DNA of 64,000 nt from NCBI GenBank assembly GCA_026400355.1, contig JAPLPE010000019.1, positions 170,650 through 234,649 of the forward strand, in the 5' to 3' direction. This document shows, piece by piece, positions 36,483 to 46,248 of this stretch (position 1 is the stretch's first letter; each line of letters starts with the position of its first letter). The DNA is from Rhodobacterales bacterium. GTDB taxonomy: Bacteria > Pseudomonadota > Alphaproteobacteria > Rhodobacterales > Rhodobacteraceae. Position numbers and translations under genes: made by a program. The notes beneath the pieces are model-generated. The model saw only the letters and a list, made by a program, of their open reading frames with translations. It was not told where the DNA came from and searched no databases.

Positions 36483-37577
36483 TCAGGCCGGGTTCCGGTT
36501 ATCTATCCCGGATCGCCCCCCGCGGTGTGACATCACGTATTTTCTTGGTTTGCGCGGAAAGCCCAGACTGCCCCGTTCGACAAGCGTCGGCGCTTGAAGC
36601 CAGTGCACCGGCCCGGTGCGACGCTCGATCCGCTGCATCAGCGCTTCGGTCGCCCGTGCACCAAGGTCGGCGCCGAACTGGCTTATGCTGGCAAGATCAA
36701 TCAGGGGCATCGCGGCAACCGCTGAATCGCCATAACCGATAACCGAGATATCCTCAGGGACGCGAACGCCAAGTCGTGCCGCTGTGCTCAGGACGTGCAC
36801 GGCATCCAGATCGCTCCAGCAGAATATGGCTTCGGGGCGTCGCGGATCGGTCAACACCGCTTCGATCTCACCGATCTTCGAAGGGTCATCGCGCAACATC
36901 CTGATTGGCCTTGGTGCCAGCCCTGCGGCACGTATGGCGTTCAGATATCCGATCTCCCGTGGCCGAATAACCCCCGTATCACCATCAACCGGCGGATCGA
37001 GCGACAGCAATAGGATGTCCCGGAACCCGCGCGCCACAAGGGTCTTCACGGCGAGTTCACCCCCGCGCAGATCGTCCGTGTTCACCGCATCAAGGTCGAC
37101 GGCCGTCGGATGGTGATGCCCGATCATCACCACCAGGACCTCTGCCGCGAAACTAGACAAGGTTTCCGGTGTCAGTTGTGGCGCGACAAGGATCAGGCCA
37201 CCCATCTTGTAGTCGATCGTGGATTAGACGAGGGATGCTTCGAGCGTCCGTTGCTTCTGACAAACACCGATCATTGCCTTGTAGTGCGATTGTCGCAGAA
37301 CCCGATTCACGCCATCAATCAGTTCAGGCAGGAACGGGTTGCGCAGTTCGACTGGCAGGACACCGATGTTGAACGTCCGGCCGCGCATTCTGCGGGCGTC
37401 GACGTTCGTCCGATAGCCCGGGCGGTCAATGGATTCCGTGACGTTCAGGCGTATAGCCTCACTGACGCCATAAGCATTGCGCAGGACCTTGGAGACCACA
37501 GCGACCGATACACCGGCATCTGCGGCGACAGGCTTGATCTTCACGCGGTCCGGTCTGTCCGTGGGTCCGCCGTCCAT
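36483..37577 (-). pseudogene. LacI-family regulator with a nonsense codon
   Basis: The N-terminal frame 'VKIKPVAADAGVSVAVVSKV' (helix-turn-helix) up to 'CQKQRTLEASLV' stops at TAA 37224-37226. The same frame continues 'STIDYKMGGLILVAPQLT' through the sugar-binding domain ('VIGYGDSAVAAMPLIDLAS') to 36483. Intact relatives have Glu at the stop position (GAA to TAA would do it). It is divergent from the GH78 gene, so it was probably its repressor. The C-terminal part has its own ATG but lacks the DNA-binding head. Confidence 0.8.
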
Positions 37578-37750
37578 CAGATTCTGGTCCTGTCAGAAGG
37601 CTGGCGGCACCGTCCTCAGATCGCGCCCGCCGGAAGATTCTGATTGCACGAAACCAGAAACAGAACATCAATTGTGGAACGATACACAATTGCCGACGAC
37701 CCCGGATTGCGCCCGCCGCAGGCGCAACCGGTGGTGGTCAAGGGGGAAAG

Positions 37751-40066
37751 ATGACTGGACAAGAGGCCGGGTTGACGGCGGCAGGACTGGTGCGCCGGAA
37801 CTGGACGGGCCGCATGATCGCGCCCTTGTCCGATCAGGGTCAGGGGACCCCAGCCAGTTTTGTTGCCAAGGTCTTTACGCTGGACAAGGTTACCGGGCAG
37901 GAGACCCTCTTCGCCTCGGCGCAGGGCCTCTACATCGCCTTCATCAACGGCAACCGTGTCGGCCAAGATCTGCTGACGCCCGGCTGGACCTGTTACGACG
38001 ACCGGATCGCCTATCAGACTTACCACGTCGCATCACTCCTCAGACCCGATGCGAACCGGATCGAGATCTGGCTGGCCGATGGCTGGTACCGGTCGCAGAT
38101 GATGTGGGCACAGGCGCCGATCTACAATTGCTGGGGCGACCGGATCGCTGCGGTTGCCGAGATTGTCTCAGGCGACAGGACGATCCTTGCCACTGACGGA
38201 TCGTGGAAAAGCGGGACGCTGCCGGTCACGCAATCGGGCATCTACTATGGCGAAAGCTATGATGCAGGGATCATTCCGCATGAATCCCATGGGGTTGCGG
38301 AGCTGGTCTTTGACCTGAACCTGCTGGTCGCGCATGAAACCGCGCCAGTCGTGGAATTGGCTGCGCTTCCCCCGGTGGACAGATGGGCCGACGATCAGGG
38401 GCGTATCACCTATGACTTTGGCCAGAACGTCGGCGGCTATATCCGCCTGTCGGTTCAGGGCGAGGCCGGGGCGAGAATCCTCATTGAGCACTCCGAGGTC
38501 ATGGGCCCGAACCGGACCTGGGACAACCGCAACTATCGCTCGGCCAGAGGGGCTGCAGACTATACGCTGAAGGGCGGTGAGGCCGAGGAATACGCTCCGC
38601 TGTTCACCTTCATGGGTTTTCGTTTCGCGCGGATCACGATCACAGGCAAGGCCAAGGTTCTTTTCGTCGCCTCAATCCCCATCTCTTCGGTCCCGATGCA
38701 GGCGGGGAGTTTCACATCGGGCAGCGCGCTGGTGAACCGGCTTGTCCTGAACACGGTCTGGTCGCAGCGGGCGAACTTTATCGAAGTCCCGACCGACTGC
38801 CCCCAGCGCGACGAACGGCTAGGCTGGACGGGAGATGCACAGGTCTTTGCGGGCACGGCCTGCTGGCTGGCCGATGCCGAAACCTTCCTGCGCAAATACC
38901 TGCGCGATGTCGTGGCCGATCAGCGCCCTGACGGCGCGGTCCCGCATTTCTCGCCCGATCCGACGCGGCTGCACCCCGTGCCGGGACGCGCGGAATGGTC
39001 AGGCTCTACCGGGTGGGGCGATGCGATCACGGTCATCCCCTGGCAGCTTTACCTGCACTACGGTGATGACGGCGTCCTGAAGGAATGCTTCCCGGCGATG
39101 CTGAAATGGCTCGACTATCTCTGGTCGATCTCGGACGGGCCAATCATCCGTCCGTCGTCGGTCTTGGGCGGCAAGGGGTTCACCTTTGGTGACTGGCTGC
39201 AGCCCATCGGCGACAACCGCAAGCCTCGCCCAACCATATCGGACGACTGCGCGGCCACCATCTACCACTTCATCAGCACAGACCTCGCCGCCCGGATCGC
39301 CACGATCATCGGCAAGACCGAAGATGCCGCCCGCCTGTCGGCCCGAGCCACCGCGATCAAGACCGCCTTCGGACATGAATACATGAGCGCCTCTGGTCGC
39401 GTCGCACACAACGACCAGACGTCCTATGCGCTTGGCTTTCTTTACGGCCTGATCCCCTCCGAGCATGTCGAAGCCGTCAAGGGATATTTCCGCCGGGTTG
39501 TCGCAGAGGCGGACGGGAAGATCGGCACCGGGTTCATCGGGACCCCTGCCCTGCTGCCTGCGCTGTCAAAGATCGGCATGTCGGACCTTTGCGGAAAGAT
39601 ACTGCTGAATGAAGAGGTGCCGGGCTGGCTGTATCAGGTCAAGCAGGGGGCCACGACGATCTGGGAACGCTGGGATGCGCTCGGGCCGGACGGCACGATC
39701 TATGACCCCGACATGAACAGCTACAACCACTATGCCTATGGCGCGGTCTGCCAGTGGCTGTTCGAAGGGGTCGCGGGCCTCACGCCCGACCCAGACAAGC
39801 CGGGCTTTGCCGGGCTGATCCTTGATCCAGTCATCATCCCGGAACTGGCCCCTGTCGCGGCCACCCATGACCTGCGGCAGGGCAGACTTGCCGCCGGGTG
39901 GACACTGGATGGCGACCGGGTGACCTATTCGGTCACCCTGCCCCAAGGCTGCTCGGGCCGCTTTGTCACCGCCGGCCGCACCGACATCACGGTCAATGGT
40001 GCCGCCGCATCCGGACCCATCGTCCTTGGCTCAGGCACGCATGTGATCGACTTCACCCGGTCCTGA
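37751..40066 (+). CDS. GH78 alpha-L-rhamnosidase
   Basis: 771 aa, start behind AAGGGGGAAAG. GH78 architecture: N-terminal beta domains ('AFINGNRVGQDLLTPGWTCY', 'SYDAGIIPHE'), then the (alpha/alpha)6 catalytic barrel with the diagnostic 'PTDCPQRDERLGWTGDAQ' (about residue 347), 'GFIGTPALLPAL', 'GATTIWERWDALGPDG' and 'SYNHYAYGAVCQWLF'. It removes terminal L-rhamnose from plant or bacterial glycosides. No signal peptide, so it acts in the cytoplasm on imported oligosaccharides. Its importer has been deleted (see next entries). Confidence 0.93.
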   Translation: MTGQEAGLTAAGLVRRNWTGRMIAPLSDQGQGTPASFVAKVFTLDKVTGQETLFASAQGLYIAFINGNRVGQDLLTPGWTCYDDRIAYQTYHVASLLRPDANRIEIWLADGWYRSQMMWAQAPIYNCWGDRIAAVAEIVSGDRTILATDGSWKSGTLPVTQSGIYYGESYDAGIIPHESHGVAELVFDLNLLVAHETAPVVELAALPPVDRWADDQGRITYDFGQNVGGYIRLSVQGEAGARILIEHSEVMGPNRTWDNRNYRSARGAADYTLKGGEAEEYAPLFTFMGFRFARITITGKAKVLFVASIPISSVPMQAGSFTSGSALVNRLVLNTVWSQRANFIEVPTDCPQRDERLGWTGDAQVFAGTACWLADAETFLRKYLRDVVADQRPDGAVPHFSPDPTRLHPVPGRAEWSGSTGWGDAITVIPWQLYLHYGDDGVLKECFPAMLKWLDYLWSISDGPIIRPSSVLGGKGFTFGDWLQPIGDNRKPRPTISDDCAATIYHFISTDLAARIATIIGKTEDAARLSARATAIKTAFGHEYMSASGRVAHNDQTSYALGFLYGLIPSEHVEAVKGYFRRVVAEADGKIGTGFIGTPALLPALSKIGMSDLCGKILLNEEVPGWLYQVKQGATTIWERWDALGPDGTIYDPDMNSYNHYAYGAVCQWLFEGVAGLTPDPDKPGFAGLILDPVIIPELAPVAATHDLRQGRLAAGWTLDGDRVTYSVTLPQGCSGRFVTAGRTDITVNGAAASGPIVLGSGTHVIDFTRS

Positions 40067-40118
40067 CCACAGGCGGATTCAACCCGCCCTGTTCTCAACT
40101 TGCACGGAAGAAGATACC

Positions 40119-40255
40119 ATGACGACACTGTGATATTTGGCGACCGTCAGTTGCCTGGCAATGCTGGCAAGTGCAGCATCGGCCCACACCACCCTGTCAA
40201 TCCTGGTCGACAACAGCCCAGAGACCACCGCCTGGACCGACGCCGTGACTGCGGC
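40119..40255 (+). pseudogene. N-terminal scar of a sugar-binding protein gene
   Basis: ATG at 40119 with GGAAGAAG upstream reads MTTL, then TGA. The frame continues 'YLATVSCLAMLASAASA' (signal peptide) and 'HTTLSILVDNSPETTAWTDA', the start of an extracellular solute-binding protein. It stops matching at about 40255, where another gene's pattern begins in a different frame. Confidence 0.65.
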
Positions 40256-40594
40256 GGAGTCAGCCCGATGGAGCTTTGCCGGACACCTGCGACGCCGTTT
40301 GTGGCGGGATTCAACGGCAGTCCGCGGATCAATCTGTTCGCGGGCGACGTGGCAAGGGCCCTGCGCTGCGGGACCTATGGGATCAGGCCGGAGCATGTCA
40401 GCCTGTCTGCCGACAGCGGCAAATGGCAGCGCCGGAGGCGGAATATCGAGCGGCCGGGGGCAGATGCGGTGGTGTTCTTTGGTGTGGACGGGACAGGCGA
40501 TCTGGTCGTCCGGACCGAGGGCGAGGCCGAGGTCGCGGTGGGGAATGTAGTGTTCGCCGCGCCGATGGCGGGGCGGGCGCATCGGTTTCCGTGA
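40256..40594 (+). pseudogene. C-terminal scar of a sugar ABC transporter ATPase (MsmK/UgpC type)
   Basis: Reads 'GVSPMELCRTPATPFVAGFN', 'GSPRINLFAGDVA', 'GIRPEHVSLSAD', 'GADAVVFFGVDGTGDLVVRT' and 'FAAPMAGRAHRF' to the stop at 40594. This is the MalK-like regulatory tail of a carbohydrate ABC ATPase. The ABC domain itself and all permease genes are missing, joined directly to the binding-protein scar. Confidence 0.75.
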
Positions 40595-40599
40595 CGGAG

Positions 40600-40617
40600 T
40601 GGCGGGGTGAACCCCGC
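40600..40617. repeat. Dispersed GC hairpin repeat, copy 2
   Basis: GGCGGGGTGAACCCCGCC, the palindromic core also seen at 3971 and 53603. It lies between the scar above and a convergent gene, as do the other copies. Confidence 0.65.
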
Positions 40618-40719
40618 CCCGCGGGGCTTGAGCGGTAACACTCTGTCAACACTCGCCGGGTTCTTTGGGGGGTCTTTTGGATCTCTCCTTCAAGCACCTG
40701 ATTCAGAATGTTTTTCGTC

Positions 40720-40774
40720 GTCGGCAAACTGTCGGTAATGCGTCGGTATCACGTCGGTATTGCGTCGGTGTTTC
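40720..40774. repeat. Five tandem 11-bp repeats (GTCGGTA family)
   Basis: GTCGGCAAACT, GTCGGTAATGC, GTCGGTATCAC, GTCGGTATTGC and GTCGGTGTTTC follow without gaps. GTCGG is invariant and the period is exactly 11 bp, one helical turn, so bound proteins would line up on one face of the DNA. The tract is non-coding, in the gap between the ABC scar and the convergent YdeI-like gene. It could be an operator array or iteron-like site. Confidence 0.7.
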
Positions 40775-40858
40775 TTGCGCGGTTGCTTTGGTCTTTCTTA
40801 ACCAACGCGACCCCCCGATCATGCCTGACAGGTGGTGAACAAAGCGTTCCGCTGACGT

Positions 40859-41425
40859 TCAGTGGAACTTTTCGCCTGCTTCGAGCGTGGCAAGGAGCTT
40901 TTCCATCCGGCGGGCGCGGGTTTCGGGCGTCTTGGCAGAGTGGAGGCGGTAGTAGATCGCGTAGAGGTTCTGTTTGTTGAGCGTTGCAAAGGTCGCGGCG
41001 GCAACGGGGCGTTTGGCAAGTTCTGCGCGGAAATCGGCGGGGATCTCCATCGTCGAAGGGCCAGCATAGGCGGCAGACCAGCGGCCGTCGGCCTTGGCGG
41101 CCTCGACCTGAGCCCGACCTGCGGGGGTCATCCGGCCTTGGGCGATCAGTCGTTCAGCGTGGTCGCAGTTGCGTTTCGACCAGATGGAGCCCTTCTTGCG
41201 GGGCGTCAGCCGCTGGAGATAGGCGTCGGAGCCGAGGGATTTCTTGATGCCGTCGATCCAGCCGTAGGCCAGCGCGGCGATGACGCAATCCTCCCACGTT
41301 GCGGACGGCGTACCGGTGGCGACCTTGTGGATCTGGACCCAAAGCTCGCGCTCGGTTGCCGCATGGGCGGCAAACCAGGCCTCAAGCGCGGGGCGGTCGG
41401 GAAAGCTGAGGGCCGCTGCGGTCAT
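40859..41425 (-). CDS. YdeI/OmpD-associated family protein
   Basis: 188 aa with the family pattern 'RELWVQIHKVATGTPSATWEDCVIAALAYGWIDGIKKSL', 'QRLTPRKKGSIWSKRNCDHAERLIAQGRM' and the C-terminal 'TFATLNKQNLYAIYYRLHSAKTPETRARRMEKLL'. Bacteriocin-protection (YdeI) relatives share it; the biochemical role is unknown. Cytoplasmic. Confidence 0.85.
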   Translation of the reverse strand: MTAAALSFPDRPALEAWFAAHAATERELWVQIHKVATGTPSATWEDCVIAALAYGWIDGIKKSLGSDAYLQRLTPRKKGSIWSKRNCDHAERLIAQGRMTPAGRAQVEAAKADGRWSAAYAGPSTMEIPADFRAELAKRPVAAATFATLNKQNLYAIYYRLHSAKTPETRARRMEKLLATLEAGEKFH

Positions 41426-41535
41426 GCGGGTGTGTCCTGTCGGTTAGCGGGATCATCGCAGGCGCGGGCAGGTCTGGAAAGGGGCAGCGGGGGTCGTTAG
41501 GGTCCGCCGCGATACGAGCCAAGAGGTTGAGGCGC

Positions 41536-42549
41536 ATGCGGGTTCTTGTGACGGGCGGGGCGGGGTATATCGGCAGCCATACGCTGGTGGAACTGCTGGG
41601 GCAGGGGCATCAGGCCTGTGTCGTGGACAGTTTCCTGAACGGATCGCCCCGCGCGCTTGACCGGGTCCGGGAACTGACCAATGGCGGGTTGGAAGTGCAT
41701 GAAGGGGATGTGCGGGATACCGCGTTCCTTACCCGCGTTGCGATTGCGTTCAGGCCCGAGGCTGTCATCCATTTTGCGGGCCTGAAGGCTGTGGGCGACA
41801 GCGGGGCGCGGCCGGTTGAATACTACGACGTGAATGTCGGCGGCACGCTGTCCTTGCTGCGGGCGATGGAGGCGTCGGACTGCGGGCGGATCATCTTTTC
41901 GTCTTCGGCCACGGTCTATGGCGAGCCGGTCTATCTGCCCTATGACGAGGCGCATCCGCTGAAGCCGACGAGCGTCTATGGTCAGACCAAGCTGATGGCC
42001 GAGATCCTGCTGACCGACTGGGCCAAGGCGCGGCCCGAGGCGTCGGTGATGCTGCTGCGGTATTTCAATCCGGTGGGGGCCCATGCCTCGGGCCGGATCG
42101 GAGAGGACCCGCGCGGGGTACCGGACAATCTGATGCCGTTTCTGGCGCAGGTGGCGACGGGGCAAAGAGACCGGCTGCGGGTGTTCGGGAACGATTATCC
42201 GACGCCGGACGGCACGGGCATCCGTGACTATATCCATGTCGTCGATCTGGCGCGTGCCCATGTGGCCGCTTTGGGACGGGCCGAGGCGGTCACGGGTGCC
42301 GAGGTCTATAACATCGGGACCGGGCGGGGCTATTCCGTGATGGAGATGCTGGCCGCGTTTTCGCGGGCCGTGGGGCGGGATCTGCCCCATGAGATCATGC
42401 CGCGCCGTCAGGGCGACATTGCCGAGATGCAGGCGGACTGCGCAAAGGCGGCCGGGGTGCTGGGCTGGCGGGCACAGTACGATATCGACGATATGGCGGG
42501 AAGCCTCTGGGGCTGGCAATCGGCCAATCCGACGGGTTACGACGGCTGA
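41536..42549 (+). CDS. galE: UDP-glucose 4-epimerase
   Basis: 337 aa from ATG 41536 (GAGG upstream). Rossmann GGAGYIGS at residues 7-14, 'SSSATVYG', the catalytic YGQTK and 'NPVGAHASGRIGEDPRG' are typical of GalE. It interconverts UDP-glucose and UDP-galactose using bound NAD. Convergent with the polysaccharide dehydratase gene 12 bp away, it probably supplies sugars to the same surface polymer. Confidence 0.94.
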   Translation: MRVLVTGGAGYIGSHTLVELLGQGHQACVVDSFLNGSPRALDRVRELTNGGLEVHEGDVRDTAFLTRVAIAFRPEAVIHFAGLKAVGDSGARPVEYYDVNVGGTLSLLRAMEASDCGRIIFSSSATVYGEPVYLPYDEAHPLKPTSVYGQTKLMAEILLTDWAKARPEASVMLLRYFNPVGAHASGRIGEDPRGVPDNLMPFLAQVATGQRDRLRVFGNDYPTPDGTGIRDYIHVVDLARAHVAALGRAEAVTGAEVYNIGTGRGYSVMEMLAAFSRAVGRDLPHEIMPRRQGDIAEMQADCAKAAGVLGWRAQYDIDDMAGSLWGWQSANPTGYDG

Positions 42550-42561
42550 ACACCGCTGCCG

Positions 42562-44466
42562 TCAGGAATTTGGCCGCTTGCCCCGGTCGGTTCTGGGCAG
42601 GAAGTGCTGACCGCCTTCGACGAAACGCACAACCACGGCGCGCAGGGCATCGGCATCGGCATCGGCGATGGCGGCACGCAGGGCCTTGAGCCCGGCGGCA
42701 ACTTCGATCTCACTCAGGTGCTCTTCGCGGGCTTGAAGGATCTTGGGATGGGGCGTGGTGATCTGACCTTCACCGATCAGAAGCTCTTCGTGCATCTTCT
42801 CGCCCGGGCGAAGGCCGGTAAGCACGATCTCGATATCGCCATCGGGCCGTTTTTCGTCCCGGATGGAATAGCCCGATGCTTCGATCATCTGGCGGGCGAG
42901 GTCGTAGATGTGGACCGGATCGCCCATGTCGAGGACAAAGACTTCGCCCCCGGTGGCAAATGTGCCGGCGACAAGGACAAGCCGCGCGGCTTCGGGGATG
43001 GTCATGAAGTAGCGGGTCACATCACGATGGGTCAGCGTGACAGGGCCACCCCTTGTGATCTGGTCCTGAAAGAGCGGGATGACCGAGCCCGAGGAACCGA
43101 TGACGTTGCCGAAACGGACCATGGAATAGATCGTCTTGCCTGCGGCCCCGTTCGACCGGCTGGCCAGATCCTGCACCACGATTTCGGCCAGCCGTTTCGA
43201 CGCGCCCATGAGGTTCTTGGGGCGGACGGCCTTGTCGGTGGAAATCAGGATGAATCGCTTGACCTGCGCCTCGGCGGCGGCGATGGCAAGGGTATGGGTC
43301 CCCAGAACGTTGTTCGAGAAACCCGCGATCGGGTTCAGTTCGACCATCGGGACATGCTTGTAGGCGGCGGCATGAAGGACGGTGTCGATCTTGTATTCGG
43401 TCAGGACGCGGCGCATCGAGGCCATGTCGCCCACCGAGCCCAGAACCGGCACGACTTCGACCGACATCCGATCGGCCAGTTCGCGAAGCTCCATCTCGAT
43501 CGTGTAGAGGGCGAGTTCGCTGATCTCGAGCATGACGAGCCGCTTGGGCCCGCAGGAGAGGACCTGACGGCAAAGCTCGGACCCGATGGAACCACCTGCG
43601 CCGCTGATCAGGATGGACCGACTGGCGTAGGTTTCGGATCCACCGGGAAGCTCGCGGTCCAGTGCCACGCGGCCAAGGAACTGGCCCGGCGAAACGGGGC
43701 GCAACTGGTCGGCCAAGCGGCCCTCATTCCCGGCAAGCTGGGCGAAGGACGGAAGAGCCTGCACGGCGAGGCCGATATCTTCGATCCGGCGGGTGACCTG
43801 GGCCAGTTGCGGGCGCGACAGGTTCGGCATCGCAAGGAGGACGCGCTTGACCCCCTTGTCGCGGGCCAGCGTCGCAATGGTCACGGGCGAATAGACATGC
43901 AGGCCCTGCACGATGGTCGATTGCAGCGCCTTGTTGTCGTCGACAAAGGCCATGGCCATGATCGTGTCATCGGTCTTGAGCGCGGCGGCGAGTTGCTGGC
44001 CGGTGCGGCCTGCCCCATAGATCAGAACGCGGACCTGATCCTGACCGAGCCGGTAGATCGACAGAAGGAACTGCAGCAGCGTGACGCGCGCACAGCAGAC
44101 CATCAGAAAATAAACGAGCGTGAAGGTGATGAAGGTGGCAAACGGGGTGCCGTAGTCGGCGATGTCGTCAAGGATGGCGATCGACAGCCCCATGAGCATC
44201 GCATGGATGGCCGTCATGCCGATGGCCCGGTTCTCAAATGCCTTGAGCTGGATCTTGTGGATGCCCATCACGACGGCCAGAAGCGCACCGATCATCATGA
44301 GGAGGGGCACCGCCTGCCAGTGGCGGAGAAGACCTTCAAGAGGCGGCAGCGCATTCAACTGGAGCGAGAAGGCGGCGAGGATGGCAAACGGGATCAGGAC
44401 GACGTCGATGACGATGATGATGGCCTGTTTGGCCGGGCGCGATAAATGGGTCACAAACCTTAGCAT
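42562..44466 (-). CDS. CapD/WbpM-type polysaccharide biosynthesis dehydratase
   Basis: 634 aa: four N-terminal membrane helices (within about residues 1-125), a CoA-binding-like Rossmann region ('RVLIYGAGRTGQQLAAALK'), and a C-terminal SDR domain with 'SGAGGSIGSELCRQ', 'AAAYKHVPMVE' and 'STDKAVRPKNLMGASKR'. The active-site Tyr of YxxxK is replaced by Met in MGASK, as usual for this long membrane family. It is a UDP-GlcNAc 4,6-dehydratase for capsule or O-antigen sugars. Confidence 0.92.
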   Translation of the reverse strand: MLRFVTHLSRPAKQAIIIVIDVVLIPFAILAAFSLQLNALPPLEGLLRHWQAVPLLMMIGALLAVVMGIHKIQLKAFENRAIGMTAIHAMLMGLSIAILDDIADYGTPFATFITFTLVYFLMVCCARVTLLQFLLSIYRLGQDQVRVLIYGAGRTGQQLAAALKTDDTIMAMAFVDDNKALQSTIVQGLHVYSPVTIATLARDKGVKRVLLAMPNLSRPQLAQVTRRIEDIGLAVQALPSFAQLAGNEGRLADQLRPVSPGQFLGRVALDRELPGGSETYASRSILISGAGGSIGSELCRQVLSCGPKRLVMLEISELALYTIEMELRELADRMSVEVVPVLGSVGDMASMRRVLTEYKIDTVLHAAAYKHVPMVELNPIAGFSNNVLGTHTLAIAAAEAQVKRFILISTDKAVRPKNLMGASKRLAEIVVQDLASRSNGAAGKTIYSMVRFGNVIGSSGSVIPLFQDQITRGGPVTLTHRDVTRYFMTIPEAARLVLVAGTFATGGEVFVLDMGDPVHIYDLARQMIEASGYSIRDEKRPDGDIEIVLTGLRPGEKMHEELLIGEGQITTPHPKILQAREEHLSEIEVAAGLKALRAAIADADADALRAVVVRFVEGGQHFLPRTDRGKRPNS

Positions 44467-44671
44467 GTTGCCCGCTTTACCATTCCGTTCAGGATCCCGT
44501 TTCCGACAAATGACAATGGTGGGCTGTCGTACCCGAATTCGCGATAATCTTTGCTATGGTTTGGGTTAATTGGCCAAGTGTCCAAATTCAATAGGACCGG
44601 GGATAGTGAACCGGCGGGCTTTCGCCAATTCTGCCGGACTTGAAGTGTCAAGCTATTGAATAATATGTGTT

Positions 44672-45319
44672 TTATATGAAATCAGCTTTGGCTTGCGATG
44701 AGCCCCTGTGGCGGAAAGGTCGCGCTGCGGTCTGGCCGATCAGGACGAGGTCGAAACACAGGCTGCGCCGGGCCTGATAGATCAGGTCAAGGCGCGCCTT
44801 TCGCGGGATGCAGCGGGTGCGATAGACGCGGTCCGTTTCCGCAGGAGTCGCGCATGCGGCGAGCATACGCTCCTCTTGCGCATGGAAGGCAAGCGATGCG
44901 AGTCCGGTCACGCCGGGGCGGCTTTGCAGGACGGGGCCGTAGATTTCGGGGTAGTCTTCGACATAGACGCGAAGCGGCGGACGGGGGCCGACAAGGCTCA
45001 TGTCGCCGCGGATGACGTTCCAGAGCTGGGGGAGTTCGTCGGCACGGGTGCGGCGGAGAAACCTGTGCAGCTTTGACATGCGGGCGGACTTGTCACCGCC
45101 CGTGACACCGCCTGCGCCCTGGCCGGTGGCGGGGCGCATCGTGCGCAGCTTGATCAGGCCAAAGGCCTGTGTCGGCGTCTTCATCCGTTCGGCGATGTAG
45201 AAGACGGGGCGGCCTTCCCGGATCAGCAGGACGGGGATCAGGATCAACAGAAGCACGACGACCAGCGGCGCAAGGAGGAGTGCTACGGCAAGGTCGAGCG
45301 CGCGTTTGGCCGGGGTCAT
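44672..45319 (-). CDS. Polyprenyl-phosphate sugar-1-phosphate transferase
   Basis: 215 aa from ATG 45319, which overlaps the upstream stop (ATGA). The bacterial sugar transferase pattern is present: a first helix 'RALDLAVALLLAPLVVVLLL', then 'GRPVFYIAERM', 'IKLRTMR', 'FLRRTRADELPQLWNVIRGDMSLVGPRPP' and 'RPGVTGLASL'. It starts lipid-linked polysaccharide synthesis by moving a sugar phosphate to undecaprenyl phosphate. Inner membrane. Confidence 0.93.
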   Translation of the reverse strand: MTPAKRALDLAVALLLAPLVVVLLLILIPVLLIREGRPVFYIAERMKTPTQAFGLIKLRTMRPATGQGAGGVTGGDKSARMSKLHRFLRRTRADELPQLWNVIRGDMSLVGPRPPLRVYVEDYPEIYGPVLQSRPGVTGLASLAFHAQEERMLAACATPAETDRVYRTRCIPRKARLDLIYQARRSLCFDLVLIGQTAARPFRHRGSSQAKADFI

Positions 45320-46176
45320 GGTGTGCCCCAACCGGCGGCCCGCGCCTCTCCCACCAGCGTGCCCGGGTCGGCGGAGTCAGGGGCGAGCGGCGCCAGTGAT
45401 CGCAGGAGAGCCGTGTTCATCGTGACCGAAGCGAGCGCGGTGGCGGGCGCCGGGACCCAGGCCCAGGTAACCCCGGCGGCAGCGAGAATCGCCTCCATCG
45501 CCACGGGGCGCGGAGCGGCGATGTTAAGGATCGGTGGCAAAGCCGTGCTGCGATCTGCCAGTGCAATCAGGCGCAGCATGGTCGCGGCAAGGGTGCGCGG
45601 GCCGATATAGGCCCGGACCGGCCCTGCCCCGTCGGGGAACTGGTCCAGCGTCATCCCGCCCCGCGCGGCCCCGGCAAACAGCATGTCGGACCCGGCAACA
45701 TTGGCGATACGCAGGCAGGTGGCCCCCTGCCCCGCGACAGCCTTTTCCATCGCCAGTTTGGATGCGCCATAGGGCGTGGCGGGGGTGCAGTCCTCATGTT
45801 CGGCCCTGGGCGTGGGGGCGCGACCATAGACCCCGGCCGAGGAGCAGAGGAGCACGGGGCCAAGGTCAAGCTCGCGCGCCAGCGCGATGGCGCGCAGCGC
45901 GGTACTGGTGTTTCCCGTCAGTTCCACGTCCGTCCCCGCCGTGACCCCAGCCAGAACGATCACCCCCCGCGTGACACGCAGCCGCGGGTCATCAGGTGGC
46001 GGATCAGTCATGAAATCCCAAACAAGTGCATTGCCGCCCATGCCGGTGCGGCGTTCCTGCCAGAGCGGCTCGACCGGGCCGGGCCAGAAGCCGTCGGCTG
46101 CAAGACGGCGGAAGGCACGGCCCAGACGGCCCGTCGCCCCCAGGACCAGCGGTCCCTTTTCTTGTCCTGCGGTCAT
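45316..46176 (-). CDS. NAD-dependent epimerase/dehydratase family protein
   Basis: 286 aa from ATG 46176 (CAGGG upstream; ATG 46191 also possible). 'LGATGRLGRAFRRL' is the nucleotide-binding turn, and 'LCSSAGVYGR' and 'TPYGASKLAMEK' give the Ser-Tyr-Lys triad of extended SDRs. Coupled to the sugar transferase gene, it probably modifies a nucleotide sugar for the same polymer. Confidence 0.85.
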   Translation of the reverse strand: MTAGQEKGPLVLGATGRLGRAFRRLAADGFWPGPVEPLWQERRTGMGGNALVWDFMTDPPPDDPRLRVTRGVIVLAGVTAGTDVELTGNTSTALRAIALARELDLGPVLLCSSAGVYGRAPTPRAEHEDCTPATPYGASKLAMEKAVAGQGATCLRIANVAGSDMLFAGAARGGMTLDQFPDGAGPVRAYIGPRTLAATMLRLIALADRSTALPPILNIAAPRPVAMEAILAAAGVTWAWVPAPATALASVTMNTALLRSLAPLAPDSADPGTLVGEARAAGWGTP

Positions 46177-46248
46177 GCAATGCCCTGTCATGCTGTCCGG
46201 CGAAGGGGCTACAGGATCGGGGGCGGGATTTCCAGCGGGCAGGCGGGG

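Noticed and set aside
40720..40774. CRISPR array or leader
   Set aside because: Units are 11 bp without spacers, unlike any CRISPR repeat, and no cas gene is in the window.
42604..44445. 613-codon plus-strand frame opposite the CapD-type gene
   Set aside because: The minus-strand gene has full family motifs. The reverse frame has only low-complexity Gly/Asp/Arg-rich sequence.
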